From Flammeovirgaceae bacterium (GTDB lineage Bacteria > Bacteroidota > Bacteroidia > Cytophagales > Cyclobacteriaceae), in contig JACJYU010000001.1 in NCBI GenBank assembly GCA_020635915.1, forward strand, positions 1,054,001-1,118,000: 64,000 bases of DNA, written 5' to 3'. The notes beneath the pieces are model-generated. The model was not told the origin of the DNA, made no database searches, and worked only from the letters and a program-made list of their open reading frames with translations. Of this stretch, positions 44,048 to 52,192 are shown one piece after another (position 1 is the stretch's first letter; each line of letters opens with the position of its first letter). The translations under genes were made by a program, and so were the position numbers.

Positions 44048-44404
44048 TTAAAATTTTAAGCCTCCTTCCCTGGCCCCTTCCGCCAAAGCTTTGATGTTGC
44101 CGTGGTACAAAGACCCGTTGCGGTCAAACACGATTGTGTTCACACCGGTGGCAAGCGCCTTTTCGGCTACTTTCTTGCCTACATTTTTTGAAATGGACAA
44201 GTTCACACCGCCTTTTTTGTCAAGTTCAACGGACGATGACGAGGCAAGGGTCACGCCTTTTACGTCATCGATGACCTGTGCATAAATCACCCTATTGCTC
44301 TTGAACACGGAAAGGCGGGGCCTCTCAGCGGTACCCTTCACCTTCCTGCGGATACCCATTTTCAACCTATTCCTTCTATCAGACTTGGACTTAATGTTTG
44401 CCAT
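44048..44404 (-). CDS. rplR: 50S ribosomal protein L18
   Basis: 118 residues. The start carries NRLKMGIRRKVKGTAERPRL and the end YHGNIKALAEGAREGGLKF. It binds 5S rRNA. Situated between rplF and rpsE. Confidence 0.98.
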   Translation of the reverse strand: MANIKSKSDRRNRLKMGIRRKVKGTAERPRLSVFKSNRVIYAQVIDDVKGVTLASSSSVELDKKGGVNLSISKNVGKKVAEKALATGVNTIVFDRNGSLYHGNIKALAEGAREGGLKF

Positions 44405-44411
44405 ATATTAA

Positions 44412-44969
44412 TTATTTAGAAGCAGCCTTACCCGCCTTTCTGCGTACATACTCACCGCTAAAGCGGATACCCTTGCCTTTGTAAGGTTCTACTTTGCGCA
44501 GCGATTTTATTTTGGCGGCCACATGGCCGATAAGCTGTTTGTCAATTCCTTCCAGGATAATGGTGGGGTTCGACCCCTTCTCCGTAATGGCCTGGACCTT
44601 AAGCTCAGGGGGCACCACAAAAAAGATGTTGTGGGAATACCCCACGCTGAGGTCGAGTACATTGCCCTGGACGCTTGCCTTGAACCCAACACCCACCAAC
44701 TCCAGTTGGTGTTTGTACCCGGTGTTTACCCCGGTGACCATATTGGCGATCAACGCACGGTACAGCCCGTGCATGGCCTTGTGCCTTTTTTGTTCTGACG
44801 GGCGCTGTACCAACACCTCCTCATTCTCCTGTTTTATTTTAAAATCAGGATCCAGTGCCTGGTGCAATTCCCCTTTGGGCCCTTTTACGGAAACCTTGTG
44901 GTCACTTTCATTATAGGTGACGGTTACACCTTTGGGAACTTGTATGGGATTTCTACCTATTCGTGACAT
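44412..44969 (-). CDS. rplF: 50S ribosomal protein L6
   Basis: 185 residues from the ATG at 44969 (MSRIGRNPIQVPKGVTV); a start 15 codons earlier would overlap rpsH. Motifs QEKRH-like region EQKRHKAMHGLYRALIANMV and C-terminal PYKGKGIRFSGEYVRRKAGK. It lies near the factor-binding site. Confidence 0.98.
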   Translation of the reverse strand: MSRIGRNPIQVPKGVTVTYNESDHKVSVKGPKGELHQALDPDFKIKQENEEVLVQRPSEQKRHKAMHGLYRALIANMVTGVNTGYKHQLELVGVGFKASVQGNVLDLSVGYSHNIFFVVPPELKVQAITEKGSNPTIILEGIDKQLIGHVAAKIKSLRKVEPYKGKGIRFSGEYVRRKAGKAASK

Positions 44970-44979
44970 CGTTATGCTA

Positions 44980-45384
44980 TTAATGAACGTAACACAATAC
45001 TTCGCCCCCCACATTCAATGCCCTGGCTTCCTTATCGGTAATTACCCCTTTGGAAGTGGAAAGGATCGCCACGCCCAGCCCGTTTAACACCTTGGGCAGT
45101 TTGCTGGCTTCCTTATATTGGCGCAGGCCAGGCGTGCTCACGCGCTTAAGTGTGGAAATGGCCGATTCCTTGGTTTCTGCATTGTATTTCAATGCGATCC
45201 TTATCAACCCCTGCTTGTCGGGCGTCTCTTCAAACTTGTAGTTGAGGATATACCCTTTGTCAAAAAGCACCTTGGTGATCTCCTTTTTCAGGTTGGACGA
45301 AGGCACCTCGACCACGCGATGGCGCGCCTTAATGGCGTTCCTCAGCCGGGTCAAATAATCTGCTATCGGATCAGTTATATTCAT
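44980..45384 (-). CDS. rpsH: 30S ribosomal protein S8
   Basis: 134 residues: MNITDPIADYLTRLRNAIKA and the C-terminal LSTSKGVITDKEARALNVGG. Central 30S assembly protein and, in E. coli, the translational repressor of the spc operon. Unlike its neighbours it is preceded by an 84-base gap that holds a consensus promoter and a GC-rich hairpin. Confidence 0.98.
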   Translation of the reverse strand: MNITDPIADYLTRLRNAIKARHRVVEVPSSNLKKEITKVLFDKGYILNYKFEETPDKQGLIRIALKYNAETKESAISTLKRVSTPGLRQYKEASKLPKVLNGLGVAILSTSKGVITDKEARALNVGGEVLCYVH

Positions 45385-45424
45385 ATTTCATTTAAAAAAG
45401 CAAGCCCGCCAAAAAACGGGGCTG

Positions 45425-45455
45425 CAAAGTTATCGAATCCTTTCCTTTATTCAAA
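45425..45455 (-). promoter_or_regulatory. Internal promoter before rpsH
   Basis: Leftward, TTTG (45455-45452), a 19-base spacer and TAACTTTG (45432-45425) match the Bacteroidota consensus exactly. Transcription would start near 45418, about 34 bases before the rpsH ATG. The transcript would begin with a GC-rich hairpin (roughly 45396-45424) followed by six U residues. Confidence 0.7.
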
Positions 45456-45468
45456 AGCCGGCTCCTTA

Positions 45469-45738
45469 TTACCAACTGGCCTTGGTTACCCCCGGAATCA
45501 GCCCGTCAGAAGCCATCTGACGGAATTGGTTACGGCAGATACCGAACTTGCGCATGTACCCCCTGGGCCTTCCCGTCAGCTTGCAGCGGTTGCGCATGCG
45601 CACCCTGCTGGAACTCCTCGGAAGCTTGTCAAGCCCTTCCCAGTCCCCGGCCTCCTTCAAGGCCGCGCGCTTTGCCGCATAGCGTTTTACAAGTGCCTCC
45701 TTCTTTCTGTCCCTAGCTACTATGGATAATTTTGCCAT
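45469..45738 (-). CDS. rpsN: 30S ribosomal protein S14 (zinc-free form)
   Basis: 89 residues. MAKLSIVARDRKKEALVKRY, then RMRNRCKLTGRPRGYMRKFG and ICRNQFRQMASDGLIPGVTK. It lacks the CxxC pairs of the zinc form. It follows rplE by five bases and is followed by the 84-base gap before rpsH. Confidence 0.97.
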   Translation of the reverse strand: MAKLSIVARDRKKEALVKRYAAKRAALKEAGDWEGLDKLPRSSSRVRMRNRCKLTGRPRGYMRKFGICRNQFRQMASDGLIPGVTKASW

Positions 45739-45743
45739 TCGTA

Positions 45744-46298
45744 TTAATTATTTTTGTTTACAAAAGGCATCCCAAATGCCTTCAACAATTCAAAGCTTTC
45801 CTCGTCCGTATGGGCGGTGGTCACGAAAGTGACGTCCATGCCATTGATTTTTGCAACCTTGTCGATGGAAATCTCAGGGAAAATGATCTGCTCTTTCACG
45901 CCAAGGGTGTAGTTGCCGCGGCCATCAAACCCCTTGTCGCTGATGCCTTTAAAGTCGCGCACGCGGGGCAATGCCACGTTCATGATGCGGTCCATGAACT
46001 CGTACATACGGTCGCCCCGCAAGGTCACCTTCGCCCCAATGGGCATGTTCTCGCGCAACTTAAAGTTGGAAATCGCCTTCTTTGACTTGGTGGCCACGGC
46101 CTTCTGGCCTGTGATGGCGGTGAGTTCCTCCACGCCTATGTCCACGAGTTTTTTGTCGGCCACGGCTGCGCCTATACCCTTGTTGATACATATCTTGGTA
46201 ACCTTGGGCACCTGCATGACGGACTTGTACTGAAATTTCTCCTTCAGCGAAGGGACAATTTCATTTAAGTATTTTTCTTTTAATCTGGGCGTTGCCAT
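45744..46298 (-). CDS. rplE: 50S ribosomal protein L5
   Basis: 184 residues. VTKICINKGIGAAVADKKLV and GAKVTLRGDRMYEFMDRIMN, then NYTLGVKEQIIFPEI. It binds 5S rRNA and P-site tRNA. The start overlaps the rplX stop by one base. Confidence 0.98.
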   Translation of the reverse strand: MATPRLKEKYLNEIVPSLKEKFQYKSVMQVPKVTKICINKGIGAAVADKKLVDIGVEELTAITGQKAVATKSKKAISNFKLRENMPIGAKVTLRGDRMYEFMDRIMNVALPRVRDFKGISDKGFDGRGNYTLGVKEQIIFPEISIDKVAKINGMDVTFVTTAHTDEESFELLKAFGMPFVNKNN

Positions 46299-46639
46299 TA
46301 CTTAATAAATTCACCTGTTTTCTTAGAATACCTTTGAAGCTTGCCTTTGTCGTTGAGCTTTCTTCCCGTTCGGGTAGGCTTGCCGTCAGCCGGGTTCACC
46401 AGCATGAGGTTGCTCACATGAATGGGGGCCTCTGTCTTTTTGATCCCCCCTTCCGGCTTGCCGGCCGAAGGCTTCTCATGCTTGGTCACCATGTTCATGC
46501 CTTCCACAATGGCGCGCTGCTTTTCAAGGAACAACTCGAGCACAGTGCCTTGCTTTCCTTTGTCGTTGCCCGCCAGCACCTTTACGGTATCACCTTTGCG
46601 GATGTGCATTTTGGGCTGTTTGTTAAATCTCCTTTCCAT
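46298..46639 (-). CDS. rplX: 50S ribosomal protein L24
   Basis: 113 residues. KOW motif near the start (IRKGDTVKVLAGNDKGKQGT), then EGMNMVTKHEKPSAGKPEGG. An assembly initiator of the large subunit. Slightly longer than in E. coli. Confidence 0.97.
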   Translation of the reverse strand: MERRFNKQPKMHIRKGDTVKVLAGNDKGKQGTVLELFLEKQRAIVEGMNMVTKHEKPSAGKPEGGIKKTEAPIHVSNLMLVNPADGKPTRTGRKLNDKGKLQRYSKKTGEFIK

Positions 46640-46641
46640 AA

Positions 46642-47010
46642 TTAAAGTACTTCAGGGGCCAGTGATACGATCTTCATAAACTGCTTTTCCCTAAGCTCAC
46701 GGGCCACCGGGCCGAATATACGGGTGCCCCTGGGCTCGTTTTGAGGGTTCAAAAGCACGGCTGCATTTTCTTCAAAGCGGATATAAGACCCGTCTTTCCT
46801 ACGTATCTCCTTTTTGGTCCTCACCACCACCGCTTTGGACACCGTGCCTTTTTTTATCGCGCTGGAGGGCAATGCCGATTTTACGGTCACCACAATGGTG
46901 TCCCCCACGGAGGCGTAACGCCTTCTGGTCCCTCCCAATACATGGACACAGAGAACCTCTTTTGCCCCGCTGTTGTCTGCCACCTTTAATCTTGATTCGG
47001 TCTGTATCAT
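46642..47010 (-). CDS. rplN: 50S ribosomal protein L14
   Basis: 122 residues: MIQTESRLKVADNSGAKEVL, GTRIFGPVARELREKQFMKI, ending LAPEVL. It lies at the subunit interface. Normal length and position. Confidence 0.98.
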   Translation of the reverse strand: MIQTESRLKVADNSGAKEVLCVHVLGGTRRRYASVGDTIVVTVKSALPSSAIKKGTVSKAVVVRTKKEIRRKDGSYIRFEENAAVLLNPQNEPRGTRIFGPVARELREKQFMKIVSLAPEVL

Positions 47011-47011
47011 G

Positions 47012-47266
47012 TTATTTGGCTTTTTCTATGATTTCTACCAACCTCCACCTCTTGTTCTTGCTCAAGGGACGTGTTTCGCTAATGCGCACCGTGTCCCCAA
47101 TGCCCGCCTCTTCCTTTTCGTCATGCGCCATCAGCTTGGTGGTCTTTTGCATAAACTTACCGTAGATAGGGTGCTTTACCCTCCTGTTCACGGCAATGGT
47201 TATGGTCTTCATCATTTTATTGCTGGTGACCGTACCTATCCTTTCTTTTCTATGGTTCCTTTCCAT
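47012..47266 (-). CDS. rpsQ: 30S ribosomal protein S17
   Basis: 84 residues: KERIGTVTSNKMMKTITIAV and GDTVRISETRPLSKNKRWRL. OB-fold protein that binds helix 11 of 16S rRNA. Between rpmC and rplN. Confidence 0.97.
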   Translation of the reverse strand: MERNHRKERIGTVTSNKMMKTITIAVNRRVKHPIYGKFMQKTTKLMAHDEKEEAGIGDTVRISETRPLSKNKRWRLVEIIEKAK

Positions 47267-47272
47267 TGGAAA

Positions 47273-47467
47273 TTACTTTTGAAGTTCTCTGGCTCTCAAT
47301 TCTGTTTTTAAGCGGGCCACCAACCTCCTGGTGTCCTTGATTTTTAAAGGGTTCTCGATGGAGGATATCTGGTGGGCAAACTTGAGTTTGCGCAACGCTT
47401 CCTGCTCGGTGCCAATTTTCTCCTTTAGTTCCTCTACACTATATGCTTTTATCTCCGTGTTTTTCAT
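47273..47467 (-). CDS. rpmC: 50S ribosomal protein L29
   Basis: 64 residues: MKNTEIKAYSVEELKEKIGT, LRKLKFAHQISSIENPLKIK, DTRRLVARLKTELR. Two-helix protein at the polypeptide exit. Confidence 0.97.
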   Translation of the reverse strand: MKNTEIKAYSVEELKEKIGTEQEALRKLKFAHQISSIENPLKIKDTRRLVARLKTELRARELQK

Positions 47468-47471
47468 GGCT

Positions 47472-47906
47472 TTATTTGCTTGCGGCAGTTTCTACGTAGT
47501 CCCTGCGTACGGTGAATTTCGTCAAAAAGGGGAGTTTGCCTTCGGCCAGGCGCAAGGCCTCTTTTGCTGTGGCCATGTCCACGCCCCCGGCTTCTATCAG
47601 GATGGTGCCCGGCTTCACGACCGCCACCCAATATTCGGGGGCCCCCTTTCCTTTACCCATCCTTACTTCGGCAGGCTTTTTGGTTATCGGCTTATCAGGG
47701 AAAACACGTATCCACACCTGGCCTTCCCGTTTCATGGCACGGGTCACCGCTATCCTTGCGGCCTCGATCTGGCGTGCCGTGATCCAACCGCCCTCCAGGG
47801 ATTTCAAACCAAAGGAACCGAACGCCAATGTATGGCCACGGGTGGCCAATCCCTTCACACGGCCCTTGTGCATTTTTCTAAACTTGGTACGCTTCGGCTG
47901 TAACAT
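47472..47906 (-). CDS. rplP: 50S ribosomal protein L16
   Basis: 144 residues: MLQPKRTKFRKMHKGRVKGL, ITARQIEAARIAVTRAMKRE and GKGKGAPEYWVAVVKPGTIL. It helps organise the A-site region. Normal length. Confidence 0.98.
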   Translation of the reverse strand: MLQPKRTKFRKMHKGRVKGLATRGHTLAFGSFGLKSLEGGWITARQIEAARIAVTRAMKREGQVWIRVFPDKPITKKPAEVRMGKGKGAPEYWVAVVKPGTILIEAGGVDMATAKEALRLAEGKLPFLTKFTVRRDYVETAASK

Positions 47907-47932
47907 ATCTGCTGCCTGTTAAAAATTCCTGA

Positions 47933-48703
47933 TTAATTTTTCCTTCTTCTGTCGCCACCGCGGTCAGGCCTGTCCCCATGTCCACGGCCTCCTGCCCTTC
48001 TGCGGTCCGGGGCACCTCCGCCCTTATTGTCGCCCCCGGCATTGCCCACCATCCCCACATTGGGAGACAGGTCGCGCTTGCCAAAAATTTCACCCCTGAA
48101 CACCCACACTTTGATGCCGATCTTTCCATATACAGTCTGTGCTTCCGTCACGGCATAATCGATGTCGGCACGAAGCGTGTGCAAGGGGATCCTTCCTTCT
48201 TTATATTGCTCCGTCCGCGCCATCTCTGCACCTCCCAGGCGGCCGGACAATTTCACCTTTATCCCTTCCGACCCCACACGCATGGCCGAGGCGATGGCCT
48301 GCTTCATGGCCCTACGGAAGGCAATCCTGGCCTCCAACTGCTGTGCAATGGACTCGCCCACCAGTTTTGCGTCCAACTCGGGGCGCTTGATCTCAAAAAT
48401 GTTGATCTGTACGTCCTTGTTGGTAAGTTTTTTCAATTCCTCCTTGATCTTGTCAACCTCAGTGCCTCCTTTGCCAATCACCACCCCGGGACGAGCGGTG
48501 TGAATGGTAAGGGTGATGCGCTTCAACGTGCGCTCAATGACCACTTTGGAAATACCTCCTTTAGGAATCCGGGCGTTTACATACTTGCGTATCCGCTGGT
48601 CTTCCACCAATTTATCGGCAAACGTATTGCCACCAAACCAGCTTGAATCCCATCCGCGGATTACCCCAAGCCTAAAACCTACCGGGTTTACTTTTTGTCC
48701 CAT
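47933..48703 (-). CDS. rpsC: 30S ribosomal protein S3
   Basis: 256 residues: MGQKVNPVGFRLGVIRGWDS, KH domain with VVIGKGGTEVDKIKEELKKL, C-terminal domain (GRLGGAEMARTEQYKEGRIP). It ends in a 30-residue Gly/Arg/Asp-rich tail (RRRAGGRGHGDRPDRGGDRR). The start overlaps the rplV stop by one base. Confidence 0.98.
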   Translation of the reverse strand: MGQKVNPVGFRLGVIRGWDSSWFGGNTFADKLVEDQRIRKYVNARIPKGGISKVVIERTLKRITLTIHTARPGVVIGKGGTEVDKIKEELKKLTNKDVQINIFEIKRPELDAKLVGESIAQQLEARIAFRRAMKQAIASAMRVGSEGIKVKLSGRLGGAEMARTEQYKEGRIPLHTLRADIDYAVTEAQTVYGKIGIKVWVFRGEIFGKRDLSPNVGMVGNAGGDNKGGGAPDRRRAGGRGHGDRPDRGGDRRRKN

Positions 48704-49248
48704 TATTGCTTTGTTTCCTTTTTCGTTGACTTTTTCTTGGCCGCCTTTTTTGCAGGCTTTTTGGTGGCCTTGGCTTTGGGCTTCTTTTCTTCCGCCTCCT
48801 TTGCCTTCGGTTTTTCCACCACAGGGTTCATGCTGTCAACCACTAATGTCACATGGTTTGACCTTTTCCTGATCCTGTGGGCACGGCCCTGTGGCGCTGG
48901 CCTCAACCGCTTGAGCTGGCGGCCACCATCCACAAATATTTCCTTTACAAACAGGTCCGCCTCTTCCAACTTCTGGTCCGCGTTTTTTACCGACCAATTG
49001 CTGATCGCGGACAACAACAACTTCTCCAATTTTTGGGAGGGGTGCTTTGCCTCGTACTTCAACAAGTTGAGGGCGTGGTTTACCCTAACGCCCCTGATCA
49101 TATCCGCCACCAACCTCATCTTCCGGGGGGAGGAAGGCACATCCCTCAGGTAGGCTGTTGCAGGGCCACTTTTGGCGGCCTCTTTTACGGCCTCCAGTTT
49201 GGCCCGCTTGGCCACTGATCTTTTTGTCTTTTTTGTTGTTTCTTCCAT
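48703..49248 (-). CDS. rplV: 50S ribosomal protein L22 with extensions at both ends
   Basis: 181 residues against about 110 in E. coli. The L22 core runs about 30-140 (YLRDVPSSPRKMRLVADMIR, LRPAPQGRAHRIRKRSNHVT). It is preceded by a 30-residue basic extension and followed by a 40-residue Lys/Ala/Glu tail (EKKPKAKATKKPAKKAAKKK). The tails probably reach the ribosome surface near the exit tunnel. Confidence 0.97.
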   Translation of the reverse strand: MEETTKKTKRSVAKRAKLEAVKEAAKSGPATAYLRDVPSSPRKMRLVADMIRGVRVNHALNLLKYEAKHPSQKLEKLLLSAISNWSVKNADQKLEEADLFVKEIFVDGGRQLKRLRPAPQGRAHRIRKRSNHVTLVVDSMNPVVEKPKAKEAEEKKPKAKATKKPAKKAAKKKSTKKETKQ

Positions 49249-49268
49249 GACAGAGCGGTTACCGCCTA

Positions 49269-49538
49269 TTAATCTTTTCTATTTCCTGAATGTCCTTTGA
49301 ACACACGTGTAGGGGAGAACTCCCCCAGCTTATGCCCCACCATGTTTTCGGTGACGTACACGGGAATGAACTTATTCCCATTGTGGACGGCTAGCGTATG
49401 CCCTATTAAATCCGGGGTGATGGTCGACCTTCTTGACCAGGTCTTGATCACCGATTTCTTTCCAGATTGCTCCATGGCCTGCACTTTCTTCAACAGACGG
49501 GCATCCAGGTACGGACCTTTTTTTATTGACCTTCCCAT
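49269..49538 (-). CDS. rpsS: 30S ribosomal protein S19
   Basis: 89 residues: MGRSIKKGPYLDARLLKKVQ, TWSRRSTITPDLIGHTLAVH, HKLGEFSPTRVFKGHSG. Binds 16S rRNA with S13. One base of overlap with rplB. Confidence 0.98.
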   Translation of the reverse strand: MGRSIKKGPYLDARLLKKVQAMEQSGKKSVIKTWSRRSTITPDLIGHTLAVHNGNKFIPVYVTENMVGHKLGEFSPTRVFKGHSGNRKD

Positions 49539-50362
49539 TATTTCTTCCTTCTTACAATGATTAGACGATCTGAATACTTCTTGGGCGAACGGGTCTTTTT
49601 GCCCTTCGCTATCATGCCATTGCGCGACCTTGGATGGCCACCGCTAGCCCTTCCTTCACCACCGCCCATCGGGTGGTCAACCGGGTTCATGGCCACGGCC
49701 CTGGTGCGGGGGCGAATGCCCCGCCAGCGGTTGCGGCCTGCCTTGCCCTGGCTTACGTTCATGTGATCCGGGTTGGATACCGCCCCAATCGTGGCCATGC
49801 AGTTCACCAGCACGTTCCTCATCTCGCCAGAGGGCATTTTTAGAGTGGCATAAGCCCCTTCACGCGCCACCAACTGGATGAACACCCCTGCGCTCCTGGC
49901 TATGGCCGCCCCTTTGCCGGGTTTCAGCTCCACATTGTGGATGATGGTACCCACCGGGATCTTGCTCAATGGCAGGGCGTTGCCCACTTCAGGGGGAACG
50001 GACTCGCCTGAAATGACGGTTTGGCCTACGGCAAGCCCCTGGGGGGCCAATATGTAAGCCTTAAAACCATCCGCATAATATAATTTGGCCACCCGTGCCG
50101 AGCGGGTAGGGTCGTATTCAATGGATTTTACTGTGGCGGGAATATCGAATTTGTTCCTTTTGAAATCGATAAGGCGAAGCTTCTGCTTGTGGCCCCCACC
50201 TATGTAGCGCATGGTCATCCGGCCCTTGTTGTTCCGGCCCCCACTCTTCTTTATGGATACCACCAATGATTTCTCAGGACGGCTTTCCGTAATATCGTCA
50301 AAGCTGGGCGCTATGCGGTGCCTGCTTCCTGCCGTCATTGGTTTTAGTTTTTTTACCGCCAT
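49538..50362 (-). CDS. rplB: 50S ribosomal protein L2
   Basis: 274 residues. LVVSIKKSGGRNNKGRMTMR, IHNVELKPGKGAAIARSAGV and the peptidyl-transferase-proximal NPVDHPMGGGEGRASGGHPR with its conserved His. Normal length. Confidence 0.98.
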   Translation of the reverse strand: MAVKKLKPMTAGSRHRIAPSFDDITESRPEKSLVVSIKKSGGRNNKGRMTMRYIGGGHKQKLRLIDFKRNKFDIPATVKSIEYDPTRSARVAKLYYADGFKAYILAPQGLAVGQTVISGESVPPEVGNALPLSKIPVGTIIHNVELKPGKGAAIARSAGVFIQLVAREGAYATLKMPSGEMRNVLVNCMATIGAVSNPDHMNVSQGKAGRNRWRGIRPRTRAVAMNPVDHPMGGGEGRASGGHPRSRNGMIAKGKKTRSPKKYSDRLIIVRRKK

Positions 50363-50374
50363 CGCTATTCCTTA

Positions 50375-50662
50375 TTAAACGTTGCTATAAAAATCAATTA
50401 CTTCCCCTTCGGCCACCGTCACGATCGCCTTTTTGTAGCTCGGCATCCGGCCGGAAAGCACACCTGCCTTGGTGTAGCGCGACTTGTACTTTCCCATCAC
50501 GTTCATGGTATTTACCATCTTCACGTTTACACCGTAGATCTTCTCCACTGCCTCCTTTATCTCTATTTTGTTGGCATTGCGGTCCACCAAAAATCCATAT
50601 TTCCCTTTCTCGTTAAGGGCAGAGACTTTTTCAGTAACCAGGGGTTTTTTTAAAATGCTCAT
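50375..50662 (-). CDS. rplW: 50S ribosomal protein L23
   Basis: 95 residues: ILKKPLVTEKVSALNEKGKY, IEIKEAVEKIYGVNVKMVNT. Docking site for trigger factor and SRP at the exit tunnel. Confidence 0.97.
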   Translation of the reverse strand: MSILKKPLVTEKVSALNEKGKYGFLVDRNANKIEIKEAVEKIYGVNVKMVNTMNVMGKYKSRYTKAGVLSGRMPSYKKAIVTVAEGEVIDFYSNV

Positions 50663-50666
50663 GGGA

Positions 50667-51299
50667 TTACTGTTTGTTTAAAATGTTGCCAATCATCTCC
50701 ATGCCGCTCTCGAGCAGGATCAACCTGTCCGCGTTCATCAGGTCATAGGTGTTCAACTGTGAGGCGGTGACCACTTTGGAGTTCTTAATGTTCCTTCCGG
50801 AAAGCACAATGTTTTTCTTGTTTTCCCCCAACACCAACAACGTCTTTTTGTCGGCCATTGAAAGGGCGCCCAACATCGAAAGGTATTGCTTTGTCTTGGG
50901 TGCTTCGAAGTCAAAGTCTTCCAACACGGATATGGCATTGCCTTTTGCCTTGTATGCCAATGCCGACTTGCGGGCAAGGTCTTTCACCTTCTTGTTGAGC
51001 TTGAATGAATAGTCCCTGGGCTGTGGGCCAAACACCCGTCCGCCTCCGCGGTACAAAGGGTTTTTGATATTGCCCGCCCGGGCGCCACCCGTCCCTTTTT
51101 GCTTCTTCAGCTTCTTGGAGGAACCTTTTATTTCCGCACGCTGCTTGGATTTGGCCGTACCCTGACGCTTGTTGGCCAGGATGTTTTTCACATCCAAATA
51201 AATGGCGTGATCGTTGGGCTCTATCCCGAATATATCGGAGGCGAGGCTCACTTTGCGACCGGTGTCTTCACCGCTGTATTTTACAACCGCTACGTCCAT
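50667..51299 (-). CDS. rplD: 50S ribosomal protein L4
   Basis: 210 residues: QRAEIKGSSKKLKKQKGTGG, ARAGNIKNPLYRGGGRVFGP, and LILLESGMEMIGNILNKQ at the end. In E. coli L4 also controls the S10 operon. It overlaps rplC by one base. Confidence 0.98.
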   Translation of the reverse strand: MDVAVVKYSGEDTGRKVSLASDIFGIEPNDHAIYLDVKNILANKRQGTAKSKQRAEIKGSSKKLKKQKGTGGARAGNIKNPLYRGGGRVFGPQPRDYSFKLNKKVKDLARKSALAYKAKGNAISVLEDFDFEAPKTKQYLSMLGALSMADKKTLLVLGENKKNIVLSGRNIKNSKVVTASQLNTYDLMNADRLILLESGMEMIGNILNKQ

Positions 51300-51931
51300 T
51301 ATTTTTCAAGTATAATTGTTGAGTTCTTGGCGCCTGGAACGGCCCCACCAACCAATATCAAATTTTGTTCGGGCATGATCTTTACCACGCGCAGGTTGAG
51401 CACCTTCACGCGGTTGCCGCCTGTCTGTCCAGCCATTTTTTTGCCTTTCACCACACGGGAAGCAAAGGACGCGTTGCCCAATGACCCGGGCGCCCTCAAC
51501 CTGTTGTGCTGTCCGTGCGTTTGGCCACCGACACCGGAAAACCCGTGGCGTTTTACCACGCCCTGGAACCCACGGCCTTTGGAAGTGCCTATCGCGTCAA
51601 GCCAATCGCCCTCTTTGAATATTTCCCCCACTTTGATCTCCTTCCCCAATTCAATCATCCCGTCAAACTCGGCCCTGAAATCCCTGAACTCCGCCAGGAA
51701 CCGCTTGGGGGTAGTGTTGGCTTTTTTGAAGTGGCCTATCATCGGCCGGGTAGCATGCTTCTCCTTGCACTCGCCATAGGCAAGCTGCACGGCCTTGTAC
51801 CCATCGGTGTCCACGTTCTTCACCTGTGTGACCACACAGGGGCCAGCCTGTATTACCGTCACGGCTATGTTTTGGCCATCTTGGCCATACACGGTGGTCA
51901 TTCCAACCTTTTTTCCAATTATTCCAGGCAT
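51299..51931 (-). CDS. rplC: 50S ribosomal protein L3
   Basis: 210 residues: MPGIIGKKVGMTTVYGQDGQ, GRGFQGVVKRHGFSGVGGQT, HGQHNRLRAPGSLG. It is the first gene of the leftward ribosomal cluster here. rpsJ, which normally precedes it, is absent; a perfect promoter stands upstream instead. Confidence 0.98.
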   Translation of the reverse strand: MPGIIGKKVGMTTVYGQDGQNIAVTVIQAGPCVVTQVKNVDTDGYKAVQLAYGECKEKHATRPMIGHFKKANTTPKRFLAEFRDFRAEFDGMIELGKEIKVGEIFKEGDWLDAIGTSKGRGFQGVVKRHGFSGVGGQTHGQHNRLRAPGSLGNASFASRVVKGKKMAGQTGGNRVKVLNLRVVKIMPEQNLILVGGAVPGAKNSTIILEK

Positions 51932-51994
51932 GACTAAAACCTATTTTGCTTGTTTTTGAGTCGTTTTGCGGGTTTCTCCACGCAAAAAGGACTG

Positions 51995-52025
51995 CAAAGA
52001 TATGAACTATAAAATAGTTACCAAA
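51995..52025 (-). promoter_or_regulatory. Promoter of the ribosomal protein cluster
   Basis: Leftward, TTTG (52025-52022), 19-base spacer and TATCTTTG (52002-51995) match the Bacteroidota consensus exactly. Transcription would start near 51988, about 57 bases before the rplC ATG. The rest of the 261-base gap (51932-52192) shows no riboswitch or gene. Confidence 0.8.
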
Positions 52026-52192
52026 CAGGGGTTTCAAAATTTTGAATATGAATTAAAAACGCCCTTTTTTTGACTTTTTAAAGCCAAATTTGACGCGCTG
52101 TAAACGAGCCTTTTCATGGACGCAAAACCTCATGTAAAAACGCCACGGACGATTGTTTCGGCAGGTGGAAAACCTATCAACGGCCGCCTGTC

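Noticed and set aside
52068..52192. Possible cobalamin riboswitch before the FecCD permease
   Set aside because: I could not find a B12-box or the conserved core; the segment GGCAGGTGG...CCGCCTGTC pairs only weakly.
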